Shown here piece after piece: positions 17,387-26,074 of a DNA stretch of 64,000 nucleotides (positions are counted from its first letter, which is position 1; every line of letters begins with the position of its first letter). The notes beneath the pieces were generated by a model. The model searched no databases. It was not told where the DNA came from and worked only from the letters and a program-made list of their open reading frames with translations. Source of the stretch: an uncultured Saprospiraceae bacterium (GTDB lineage: Bacteria; Bacteroidota; Bacteroidia; Chitinophagales; Saprospiraceae). The translations under genes were made by a program, and so were the position numbers. The stretch spans positions 225,417 through 289,416 of the forward strand of contig CALFWZ010000066.1 in the NCBI GenBank assembly GCA_937928405.1, in the 5' to 3' direction.

Positions 17387-19534
17387 ATGCTCAGAATCAA
17401 AAACATAAAAGCTTTGAGCACTGGATTATCAGCAGCATTTGCTAAGATACAATCGATTGATGTAGAAGATATACCCTTTGGCATTGGGGGCTTTGGGGAG
17501 GTCTACCATTGCCTACAAATTAATGGGAAACAGGTAGCCGAAAAACAAGTAGTTAAGATATTCATAGATAATGGAAATGGGAGCGCGCAAAAAGGATTTA
17601 AGACGATCCAAAAATTGCAGTTAAAACTAAAAGCGAAGCAATCTTTAGTACGACAGAATTTAAACCGTGACTTAATAAATGTCTACCCTGCATTGAAAGG
17701 TGTCCCGCAATTTAGTTTTACAGGATTGTTTAAAGGAGCTTTAGTTCTAGGGTACAGTGCCCATAATCTTTTAAGTTTAGGATTCATAGAATTTAAAGAC
17801 ATTCTGGAAGACAAGCAACTTAATCGAGATTACCAACAATTACCCCTGATCGATAAAATGCTGATTGCGTATAACCTAGTTTCGGCATTTAATATACTTA
17901 AAGACTTACTTTATATCCATGCAGACTTTAAGGCAGAAGCTGTTTTTATTAATTTAAAAACCCGAGAATGTGCAATTATAGATTTTGATAGCGGGGCAGT
18001 TATCGTTAATCAGGCAGATAAACCAAGTACTTGGGGAACTCGCCAAGACTGGTTAGCTCCCGAGATAAATAAGCAATTAGCTCAATTCTCAAATAACCAA
18101 GGCAGCGTAAAAGTTGATTTATGGTCAGATGCCTGGTCTGTTATAATTGGCGTACATTATTTACTTTTTTTGTGTCACCCTTTTTTCTATTTAAGTGAAT
18201 TAAGCGAACGAAGTATGTCCGCTTATTTTAACAAGTTTGAATGGCCAAATGTAGATCCAAAATTTAGTTATTTCTCGAATAACCACCAACATGTTTACTT
18301 GAAATATAAAAATTTTGTATTAAAAGTACTTCCAGAAAACATAAGAGACAAATTAGCTCATTCTATAAATAAAGGTTATGCTTTACCATCAACAAGAGCT
18401 TCTTATGGAGCGCTAAAAACTGTTCTAAAAACGACCCAAAGTCCTCCTCTCATAGAGCTTTTCGAAACCTCTGGAAACTACTTTGATGGCGTGAATCCGA
18501 TAACCATACGTTGGAAAACAAAGCGAGCTAACAACGTAAGCATTAACAACAAAACAGTTAAATTTAATGGAATAATTACTGTTAAACCAATAATGGAAAC
18601 AATTTTCAGTCTTACAGCAGATAATAATTTTGGAAAAATAAAAAAGCAAATTAAAATCGGAATATTAAACAAACTTCCGATTATCCAAAAATTTCATGCG
18701 CATAAATCACTATTAACTGATTCAACACCTGCTCAATTATCTTGGCAAATACAGAATGCTACTAGGCTTTTTATTGATCATGGAATCGGTGATGTTACGC
18801 TTAAAAACCATGTCATGGTTACCCCAAGACAAGATACCATTTATGAATTGACAGCGGTCAACTATTTTGGAAAGAAGGTTTCAAAAAAAATTAAACTAAC
18901 CGTATCAAAAGTAGCACCTGATATCAAGTATTTCAAAACGAGCAAATCGATCTTAACAGACAAAACACCTGCATTATTGAGTTGGGAAATTACGGGGGCT
19001 TACAAAATATTAATTAACCAAGGAGTCGGAGATGTTACAAATAGAAAATCAACAGAAATATTTTCCTTAAAGGACATTACTTATACGCTTACCGCAATCA
19101 GTTATTTTGGTGTTAAATCAAATGCTGTTGTCAAGGTGTTTGTGTCTAAAGATTGCCCTTCAGTGAATTTTCAAACATCTGCTGTTTTTATCCAAAGTGG
19201 GCAAAGTGTTGAATTATATTGGAAAGTTGAAAGAGCAAATAGTGTTGAGATATCTCCCAAACTAGGCCAAGTACCTTTTGAGGGGCGTAAGATGATTAAG
19301 CTTTTAAAGACCTGTAAATTCGTACTTACCGCAAAAAGTATTTTTGGACACAAAACTCAATCAACTATTAGTATCCAAGTGTTAACGGTTGTGAGTTTAA
19401 AGATGGAAGATAAATTAAAGATTAATTCTAAAATGGAAGTCCCTTCTATTAAGCTTCAAATTGATACTGCCCCCAAACGATTACATACTAATCTAAATAT
19501 ATCAATACCAAAGTTAAATTTTTCAAAAAAATAA
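17387..19534 (+). CDS. Protein kinase with C-terminal Ig-like repeats
   Basis: 715 residues. The kinase domain spans about residues 25-350: glycine loop GIGGFGEV (32-39), candidate lysine Lys57, catalytic loop HADFKAEAVFIN (His178, Asp180), DFD in place of DFG (199-201) and APE at 224-226. Residues about 360-690 contain four repeats of 85-90 residues with LSWxIxxA cores and NYFGxxxxxxxxV ends, typical of Ig-like beta sandwiches. It is the third gene of the vWA/phosphatase set. The repeats probably bind a partner, perhaps the coiled-coil membrane protein that follows after 4 nt. Confidence 0.85.
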   Translation: MLRIKNIKALSTGLSAAFAKIQSIDVEDIPFGIGGFGEVYHCLQINGKQVAEKQVVKIFIDNGNGSAQKGFKTIQKLQLKLKAKQSLVRQNLNRDLINVYPALKGVPQFSFTGLFKGALVLGYSAHNLLSLGFIEFKDILEDKQLNRDYQQLPLIDKMLIAYNLVSAFNILKDLLYIHADFKAEAVFINLKTRECAIIDFDSGAVIVNQADKPSTWGTRQDWLAPEINKQLAQFSNNQGSVKVDLWSDAWSVIIGVHYLLFLCHPFFYLSELSERSMSAYFNKFEWPNVDPKFSYFSNNHQHVYLKYKNFVLKVLPENIRDKLAHSINKGYALPSTRASYGALKTVLKTTQSPPLIELFETSGNYFDGVNPITIRWKTKRANNVSINNKTVKFNGIITVKPIMETIFSLTADNNFGKIKKQIKIGILNKLPIIQKFHAHKSLLTDSTPAQLSWQIQNATRLFIDHGIGDVTLKNHVMVTPRQDTIYELTAVNYFGKKVSKKIKLTVSKVAPDIKYFKTSKSILTDKTPALLSWEITGAYKILINQGVGDVTNRKSTEIFSLKDITYTLTAISYFGVKSNAVVKVFVSKDCPSVNFQTSAVFIQSGQSVELYWKVERANSVEISPKLGQVPFEGRKMIKLLKTCKFVLTAKSIFGHKTQSTISIQVLTVVSLKMEDKLKINSKMEVPSIKLQIDTAPKRLHTNLNISIPKLNFSKK

Positions 19535-19538
19535 TGAT

Positions 19539-20882
19539 ATGAATCAATTAATTGAGAAATATATTGGAGGATTTTTAATTTTTTGTTCTGGTGCAAAAAA
19601 AAGTATTCTAAAAAAATGTCCTGAAGAAAAAAGTAAATATATGGGGGTTGGCGCCACTATTTTATTCACTGGTATTTTAGGAACGCTTTCTGGAGGATAT
19701 GCGCTTAGTAGAGTGTTTTATAACACTTCTAATGCAATATATTTTGTTGTTCCATTTGGCTTATTATGGGGACTGATGATTTTTAATTTGGATCGATTAA
19801 TAGTTATGAATATTAGAAAAGAGGGAAGTCTGCTCAACGAATTAAAGATTGCATCTGGAAGAATATTCTTAGCTATTATTATATCAATTGTAATTGCCAA
19901 ACCGATTGAAGTTAAATTGTTTGAGGATCGTATTAGCACTCTAATTGAGGAGGCAAAATTTGAACAAGATAGTACTAATTTTAAGCGATTTGATGAAACA
20001 TATGGAGTGACCAGCTTGAATAATTCTCTAAAAGATGAGCAATCAGAACTCGATATACTTCGCCATCGCCTTGTCAATGAGGAACCATCAAATCCTCGCT
20101 ATCTTGAAATAAAAAATAATGCACTTCCAAGAAAAGAAAAAGAATGGCAACAAGCAGAGAATAGTTATCAATTTTACAAAAGAGAATTGTTAAAGATATA
20201 CCGTCCTCATGGTGCAAAACTTTATACCGAATTACCCGATGATATAAAACCTAAAGCAGATCCTTATAGGAATAATATGGGAAGGAAAAGCAGTTTAAAG
20301 GACCGAATAGCCCAGAGCATAGATGCGCTAAATAAAGAGAAGGAAAAGATGCGAGAAGATCACCGCGAACAACTAAGAATAATTATTAAGGATAAGGAAG
20401 CACAAATTCAAAAAGAAGAAGAGAATATAAAAGATATAGAAAAAATTGTAGGTACTGGTATTGATGATGCAACGAAAGCTACTAAAAGAAGTTATAGCAA
20501 AAATCTTATTACACAATTAGAGTACCTCCATAAACTTACTGCTTATAAAGGTGGAGGAAATGGTATGTTCTATATCGGAGCCTTTATAACCTTATTATTC
20601 TTAGTCTTGGAATTATCTCCAATTCTTGTAAAAGTATTTACAAAACCAGGAGTCTATGACGCTATTTTAATGGCTGAGGAAATGCAAAAAATTGCAAATT
20701 CGAACTTTGCAGCCAATTATCAACATCTTGCTAATCAGGCGGCCATAAAAGTAAAACAAGATATAGCAGTAGTAGCCATCCAGAAATGGGGAATTCAAGA
20801 GAAAAAATCAGTTTCTAACAGCACCCTAACAAAACTTGAGGCTCAAAAATATATAGAGGATATTGGTGTCTTGATTAGTTAA
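19539..20882 (+). CDS. DUF4407-like membrane protein with coiled coil
   Basis: 447 residues. Three transmembrane segments lie near residues 36-58, 66-88 and 105-125, followed by a long charged coiled coil (about 150-330). A fourth membrane segment follows near 345-365 with a cytosolic tail. The NLDRLIVMN segment and topology match DUF4407. It follows the kinase by 4 nt, so it is likely the membrane output or sensor of the phosphorylation set. Mechanism unknown. Confidence 0.7.
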   Translation: MNQLIEKYIGGFLIFCSGAKKSILKKCPEEKSKYMGVGATILFTGILGTLSGGYALSRVFYNTSNAIYFVVPFGLLWGLMIFNLDRLIVMNIRKEGSLLNELKIASGRIFLAIIISIVIAKPIEVKLFEDRISTLIEEAKFEQDSTNFKRFDETYGVTSLNNSLKDEQSELDILRHRLVNEEPSNPRYLEIKNNALPRKEKEWQQAENSYQFYKRELLKIYRPHGAKLYTELPDDIKPKADPYRNNMGRKSSLKDRIAQSIDALNKEKEKMREDHREQLRIIIKDKEAQIQKEEENIKDIEKIVGTGIDDATKATKRSYSKNLITQLEYLHKLTAYKGGGNGMFYIGAFITLLFLVLELSPILVKVFTKPGVYDAILMAEEMQKIANSNFAANYQHLANQAAIKVKQDIAVVAIQKWGIQEKKSVSNSTLTKLEAQKYIEDIGVLIS

Positions 20883-21058
20883 GAAAATAACTAAGGTGTT
20901 ACTTTTTTCAAAAAATTGGTTTATTACAACCTCTAAACACGGGTTTCAAATCTCAGAATGTGAATTTCAAGAACTGGACTGGCATTTTAATATTTTGACA
21001 TTTAGGTTATGGCTAATAACAGCATCTATTTAATTAATGTACTCCCAAACTAAAAACA

Positions 21059-24000
21059 ATGACCAAACAAGAAAATCTCGTTTTAGAGTACGATGCTTTT
21101 ATCAGGTCGATAAAGAGAAATAAGGATATTTCCCACTCTTTCTTAATTGGTGCAGGAGCTTCAATAAGCTCAGGAATACAATCAGCATATGATTGTATCT
21201 GGGAATGGAAAAAAGATATTTTTCTCTCAAAAAATCCAAATTCCCCTGATTTCTACAAAGACCATAAAAATGAGTCCGTTAGAAAAAGTATTCAATCTTG
21301 GTTGGATAATGAAAGTATTTACCCTGAATTAAATTCCGAAGAAGAGTACTCATTTTATGCTGAGAAAGCATATCCTATTGCTGATGATAGAAGAAAGTAT
21401 TTTCAAAGTTTGATCGAAGGAAGAGAACCTTACATAGGTTATAAATTATTATGCCTTCTTAACCAAAAGGAGGTTGTAAAAGCTGTTTGGACAACGAATT
21501 TTGACGGACTAGTTGTAAAGGCTGCTCACAGGTCAAATCTGACTCCCATTGAGATAACACTAGACTCTGTAGATCGAATTTTTAGGCCCGAAAGCAGAAA
21601 TGAATTATTATCAATAGCTCTTCATGGAGATTATAAATACAGTAGTCTTAAAAATACTTCTACTGAATTAGATAGCCAAGATCAGACTTTTGCCGAAACA
21701 ATATCACGATATCACAATAATAAAAATTTAATCGTTATCGGATATAGTGGTAGGGATAAATCCCTGATGGAAGCCTTATCTAAAACTTTCTCAGAAAAAG
21801 GTTCTGGACGTTTATACTGGTGTGGGTATGGTCATCGGATAAATAGTGATGTTAGAAGTTTAATAGAACTCGCAAGGAAAAATGGCAGAGAAGCATTCTT
21901 CGTCCCAACTGATGGATTCGACAAAGTTTTAATACACTTAACCAAAGCTTGCTTTGAAAATGATGTTGATACTAAAAAACAAATAAGTGAAATACTAAAA
22001 TATTCTGACGAAGATAAAATTACAAATACACCATTCTCACAAGATATTACACGAACTGATAAATATATTAAAAGTAATCTACATCCCATATCTTTTCCAA
22101 AGGAGGTGTTCCAATTTGAAATGGATTACAGAGAAGGAAGACCATGGTCTACATTAAGGGAACTCACAAATGATACGGATATTTGCGCAGTTCCATTTAA
22201 AGGAAAAGTATTTGCTTTAGGAACCCTGTCTTCAATCAATAAAGTATTTAATAATAAGCTAAAAGGAAATGTTGTTAGAGTACCTATTTCTAAGTATGAC
22301 ATAGGAAATATTACTACTTTTAAACAATTAATGCTTCAAGCATTAATTAAGTCTCTCACTAATAAGGAGACGATTGAATCTAATAAGAGAGATAAACTCT
22401 GGTTGAAAAATCATACTAGTGTGAAAAATCATAAAGGTCAAACGATAAGATTGCATAGAGCAGTGTGGTTATCTTTCTTCTTTGATTCTCATAAGAAGCA
22501 TGCTTTTCTATCTTTTAAGCCAGCCCTACATTTGACAAGTGATACCGAAATATCGAAGGAAACGAAGCAAATAATTAGTAAATCTTCTTTAGAAAAACTA
22601 AGAAATGATGGGTATGAAAAATTTTTGCTTTTCTGGAATGACATAATTTTTAAGGGAGACAGATTAAACATTGAATACCCAGCCAATTCGGGGACTGCTT
22701 TTGAATTTTCTCTTTCTTCTCTTCCTGCTTTTGCAGAGATAATGGTTGTCGATAATAAGTTTAGAGCATACCACCCTAGAGGGTATAATAAGCGTCAGAC
22801 TTTGCATAAAGGTGTCCAACTTCTTGAGCCTCAGCTTATTTTTACACACAATACAACTCATAGACCGTCCAGAGACTTTCATCCTATGCGGGCACTCACA
22901 AATCATAAACCTTGGGATTTTGAAATGAATGGTAAAATTCTTTCAACTCAAATTAATATAGGGGTAATTTGTGGCGAAGACTATGCTTCCTCATTGAGTA
23001 ATTTCTTAAATAAACTGCACCAAAGCCACAAATCAAACCATAATAAAGCTTACTTGATGGATTATCCAGGGTTCTCAAATGCTTATAATTTACCACTATT
23101 TATTCCTAGCTTTGAAAACTCTAATCTTTGGCTCGATATAAAAATTGAACACAACCAAACAGATACGAAAGAAACAGCTATCAGGCTTGCAAGATTAATT
23201 ACTGCCAGAATTGAACAGCTTGCAAGCATAAACGAGAAGCTAACCGTGGTAATCTTTATTCCAAGTGAATGGGAACCATATAAAGCTTATGATGCCGATG
23301 GTGAGTCATTTGATTTACACGATTACATCAAAGCGTTTGCAGCTTCGAAAGGGATATCAACACAATTGATAGAGGAAAGCACATTAAGTAATGAACTCAT
23401 TTGTCAGAAAGCCTGGTGGTTATCACTATCCTTCTATGTGAAAGCCTTAAGAACTCCGTGGGTCCTTAATAATACAGAAGAGAATACAGCGTTTGCTGGA
23501 ATAGGCTATAGCATTAATCAAGTTAATAAAGAAACAGAAATCGTCATTGGATGTAGCCATATCTATAATTCAAAAGGACAAGGGTTAAAGTACAAATTAT
23601 CAAAAGTTGATGACTTCATATTAGATCGTCAATCAAATCCTTTCCTAAGTTATGATGATGCTTTTCAGTTTGGTGTTTCTATAAGAGAATTATTCTATTT
23701 ATCAATGGACAAACTACCTCATAGAGTCGTTGTTCATAAAAGAACACGTTTTACCAAAGATGAAGTGAGAGGCATTACTGAAAGCTTAAAACTGGCTGGC
23801 ATTAAAGAGATAGATTTAATCGAGATAAACTATGAATCTGATGCACGATATTTAGCGACAAAAGTATTTAATGGTCAAATACAAATTGATGGATACGCAG
23901 TTTCAAGAGGAATATGTATTGTGATTGACAAAACGAAAGCTTTACTCTGGACTCACGGTATTGTGCCATCAGTCCAAAACCCAAAATATAATTATTACTT

Positions 24001-24229
24001 AGGAGGTAGAAGTATTCCAGCTCCCTTGAAAATCACGAAACATTATGGAAATTCAAATGTTAATTTGATAGCAAATGAAATTTTAGGACTGACTAAAATG
24101 AATTGGAATTCATTTGACCTTTATACTAAATTACCAGCGACTATAAATTCATCAAATCAAATTGCAAGAATAGGAAAACTACTATCGCGGTTTGAGGGAA
24201 AGACTTATGATTATCGGTTGTTTATATAA
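21059..24229 (+). CDS. Single-chain SIR2-APAZ-short Argonaute
   Basis: 1056 residues. The N-terminal SIR2 domain (about 1-290) has GAGAS (31-35), TTNFDG (Asn147, Asp149) and ALHG with His189, so NAD hydrolysis is plausible. The middle part (about 300-580) corresponds to APAZ. The C-terminal part carries MID and PIWI folds, ending in the typical LPATI and DYRLFI strands. PIWI lacks the first catalytic Asp (AGIGYS where AGIDYS would be expected), so it should bind but not cut. Family knowledge: SPARSA systems deplete NAD on guide-target recognition. Here all parts are fused in one chain. Confidence 0.88.
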   Translation: MTKQENLVLEYDAFIRSIKRNKDISHSFLIGAGASISSGIQSAYDCIWEWKKDIFLSKNPNSPDFYKDHKNESVRKSIQSWLDNESIYPELNSEEEYSFYAEKAYPIADDRRKYFQSLIEGREPYIGYKLLCLLNQKEVVKAVWTTNFDGLVVKAAHRSNLTPIEITLDSVDRIFRPESRNELLSIALHGDYKYSSLKNTSTELDSQDQTFAETISRYHNNKNLIVIGYSGRDKSLMEALSKTFSEKGSGRLYWCGYGHRINSDVRSLIELARKNGREAFFVPTDGFDKVLIHLTKACFENDVDTKKQISEILKYSDEDKITNTPFSQDITRTDKYIKSNLHPISFPKEVFQFEMDYREGRPWSTLRELTNDTDICAVPFKGKVFALGTLSSINKVFNNKLKGNVVRVPISKYDIGNITTFKQLMLQALIKSLTNKETIESNKRDKLWLKNHTSVKNHKGQTIRLHRAVWLSFFFDSHKKHAFLSFKPALHLTSDTEISKETKQIISKSSLEKLRNDGYEKFLLFWNDIIFKGDRLNIEYPANSGTAFEFSLSSLPAFAEIMVVDNKFRAYHPRGYNKRQTLHKGVQLLEPQLIFTHNTTHRPSRDFHPMRALTNHKPWDFEMNGKILSTQINIGVICGEDYASSLSNFLNKLHQSHKSNHNKAYLMDYPGFSNAYNLPLFIPSFENSNLWLDIKIEHNQTDTKETAIRLARLITARIEQLASINEKLTVVIFIPSEWEPYKAYDADGESFDLHDYIKAFAASKGISTQLIEESTLSNELICQKAWWLSLSFYVKALRTPWVLNNTEENTAFAGIGYSINQVNKETEIVIGCSHIYNSKGQGLKYKLSKVDDFILDRQSNPFLSYDDAFQFGVSIRELFYLSMDKLPHRVVVHKRTRFTKDEVRGITESLKLAGIKEIDLIEINYESDARYLATKVFNGQIQIDGYAVSRGICIVIDKTKALLWTHGIVPSVQNPKYNYYLGGRSIPAPLKITKHYGNSNVNLIANEILGLTKMNWNSFDLYTKLPATINSSNQIARIGKLLSRFEGKTYDYRLFI

Positions 24230-24290
24230 GAGATTAAAATACGCTTATATTTGAACGTATAACCCCACTTTCTGCTTGCAAACCGCTTGC

Positions 24291-24328
24291 AAATAAAAAA
24301 GGTTACACATTTTTACATGTATAACCTT
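24291..24328 (-). terminator. Terminator on the tRNA-Pro side, leftward
   Basis: A 12-bp stem with one mismatch (24299-24310 with 24317-24328, 6-nt loop) is followed on the minus strand by a T-tract. It lies 13 nt beyond the 3' end of the tRNA-Pro fragment and matches a terminator for leftward tRNA transcription. It also sits after the Argonaute gene, where the hairpin alone could stop plus-strand transcription less efficiently. Confidence 0.6.
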
Positions 24329-24340
24329 CTGATATTCAAG

Positions 24341-24384
24341 TCGGGGTGGCAGGATTCGAACCTGCGGCCCCCTGCTCCCAAAGC
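24341..24384 (-). other. 3' fragment of tRNA-Pro(TGG), integrase attachment site
   Basis: Read on the minus strand, these 44 nt give the anticodon loop with TGG, the variable region, a perfect T-arm (GGTTCGAATCC) and the acceptor 3' strand ending CACCCCGA. The 5' half of a tRNA is absent beyond 24385. A tyrosine recombinase gene begins about 160 bp away. This is the usual footprint of an element integrated into the 3' part of a tRNA gene, which leaves a displaced 3' copy at one end. The intact partner copy is not in this window as far as I can see. Confidence 0.8.
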
Positions 24385-24491
24385 GATGTTTTTTACTATC
24401 CATCTACTCTCATATACATCATAAACATCTGATTATCAAACACAAATGAATTTATATGGTTTCATATAATGCAATATAATTCGTATATTTA

Positions 24492-24524
24492 CTGGCAAAT
24501 AACTGGCAAATTTTTATTTGCCAG
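24492..24524. repeat. Direct and inverted CTGGCAAAT repeats before the integrase
   Basis: Two direct copies of CTGGCAAAT (24492-24500, 24503-24511) precede an inverted copy (24516-24524). The second and third form a perfect 9-bp stem with a 4-nt loop. They lie 18 nt or more before the likely ATG of the integrase and could be recombinase arm sites or an autoregulatory operator. Confidence 0.55.
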
Positions 24525-24541
24525 CAAAACACATAACCCTT

Positions 24542-25756
24542 ATGTCAGTATCAGTTACACTTCAATTAGATAAACGCCGAGCCAAAAAAGACGGCTCCTA
24601 CCCTATCAAGGTTCTTGTTGTTATCAACACCAACCCTCTCAGAATTTCCACAGGATATAGTTGTGAAGAAAAACACTGGAATACAAACGGACAGCGCATC
24701 AGAAGCGGTTGCAAACTTTACCCGAACATCACTCGTATCAATAATCTTCTACATAAACAGCGTGGTAATGCTTTTGATAAACTTATACGCTTACAAGATG
24801 AAGGAGAACTCGATAAACTATCTCTCCAAGAACTCAAACAACGCTTGACAGGTAAACAAACAGAAGCAATGCTGCTTTCATTTGGCGAAGAAATTATACA
24901 AGAGTTACGTAATGCTGGTAAGTTGGGTAACGCTAGAGTATATGACACGATGCTCAGAAGTGTACGTACATACCTGAAGAAAAAAGACCGCCCACTAAAA
25001 CAGATCACTTATACTTGGCTAAAAAAATATGAAGCCTGGTACTTGGGCAGAGATAATACAGTAAATGGGCTTGGGGTAAATATGCGAACGCTTAGGGCTT
25101 TGTTTAATCGAGCCATAAAGCGTAATCTCGTTAGCAAAGACTATTATCCATTTACACAATACAAGATCAAAAAGCAGGCGACTCGTAAACGAGCAATAAG
25201 CCAAGAAGATGTTAATAAAATCAAAGAATACAAGCCAACTACACTTAGACAAGAACGAGCAAAGGACTACTTTCTCATGAGTTTTTATCTAATGGGGGCA
25301 TCTTTTATTGATCTAGCGTTCTTGCAGATGAAAAGTATTCAGAATGACCGCATAGAATACCAGCGGCGTAAAACGAAAAAACTTCATAGTATAAAGATTA
25401 CTGCTCCACTAAAAACTATCCTCGATAAGTACACAGAGGGAAAATCTGGTGATGATTATATTTTACCTGTGATCAAAACCAATGACCTACAACAACAGTA
25501 TAATAATCTGGCGAATGATATTCGTAGATATAATAAAAGTCTCAAAGAGATAGGGCAAGCATTAAGTTTGTCGGCTACGCTGACGAGTTATGTAGCTCGG
25601 CATTCTTTTGCTACTATCGCAAAGTTTAAGGATGTGCCTGTGTCTGTTATTTCTCAGGCGTTGGGGCATAGTAGTACGGAGACTACGGAGATATATTTAT
25701 CGGAGTTTGATAATGATATTTTGGATCGGTATAATGAGGTGATTGTTGGGGAGTGA
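24542..25756 (+). CDS. Tyrosine recombinase (phage-type integrase)
   Basis: 404 residues from the ATG at 24542; the longer frame from a TTG at 24518 runs through the inverted repeat and is less likely. The N-terminal arm-binding domain has the Bacteroidota CTn integrase style (LDKRRAKKDGSYPIKV). A core-binding SAM-like domain follows at about 100-200. The catalytic domain ends with ARHSFATI, LGHSSTETTEIYLSEFD, giving His-x-x-Arg-like, His and Tyr nucleophile positions. It stands next to the tRNA-Pro fragment and presumably inserted the element there. Confidence 0.9.
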   Translation: MSVSVTLQLDKRRAKKDGSYPIKVLVVINTNPLRISTGYSCEEKHWNTNGQRIRSGCKLYPNITRINNLLHKQRGNAFDKLIRLQDEGELDKLSLQELKQRLTGKQTEAMLLSFGEEIIQELRNAGKLGNARVYDTMLRSVRTYLKKKDRPLKQITYTWLKKYEAWYLGRDNTVNGLGVNMRTLRALFNRAIKRNLVSKDYYPFTQYKIKKQATRKRAISQEDVNKIKEYKPTTLRQERAKDYFLMSFYLMGASFIDLAFLQMKSIQNDRIEYQRRKTKKLHSIKITAPLKTILDKYTEGKSGDDYILPVIKTNDLQQQYNNLANDIRRYNKSLKEIGQALSLSATLTSYVARHSFATIAKFKDVPVSVISQALGHSSTETTEIYLSEFDNDILDRYNEVIVGE

Positions 25757-26074
25757 TTATAATGTAAACACTATCTCTTTCCAGTTCACCACCCCAACAT
25801 TGACAATTTTTAATCCTATCGTATTATTTAATACTTACCTAAGTATTTTATGACAGAAGATATAATTCGCATGGTTATTGGGTTCTTTTCTTGTAAAACT
25901 CATGAGAAAGCGACTAGATAATATTGATAATTAAGTATCTCAAACATTGCAAGATAAATTGAATATTCAAAAACAAAGTATTTTAATTAATGGAAAAGGG
26001 GATAACAAAGACCACTAATTTCTTAGCACGGAATATTGGGAATTGATGGAATTAAAATTCTGTGCTACCTACAG
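25757..26074. other. Convergent spacer without a supported gene
   Basis: About 320 bp lie between the integrase stop and the minus-strand membrane gene. A 23-codon frame at about 25850 looks like a truncated remnant only. No clear terminator hairpin was found. Confidence 0.45.

Noticed and set aside
24341..24420. A complete tRNA-Pro gene
   Set aside because: Only the part from the anticodon loop to the 3' end is present. The neighbouring bases cannot pair to form the acceptor and D-arm.
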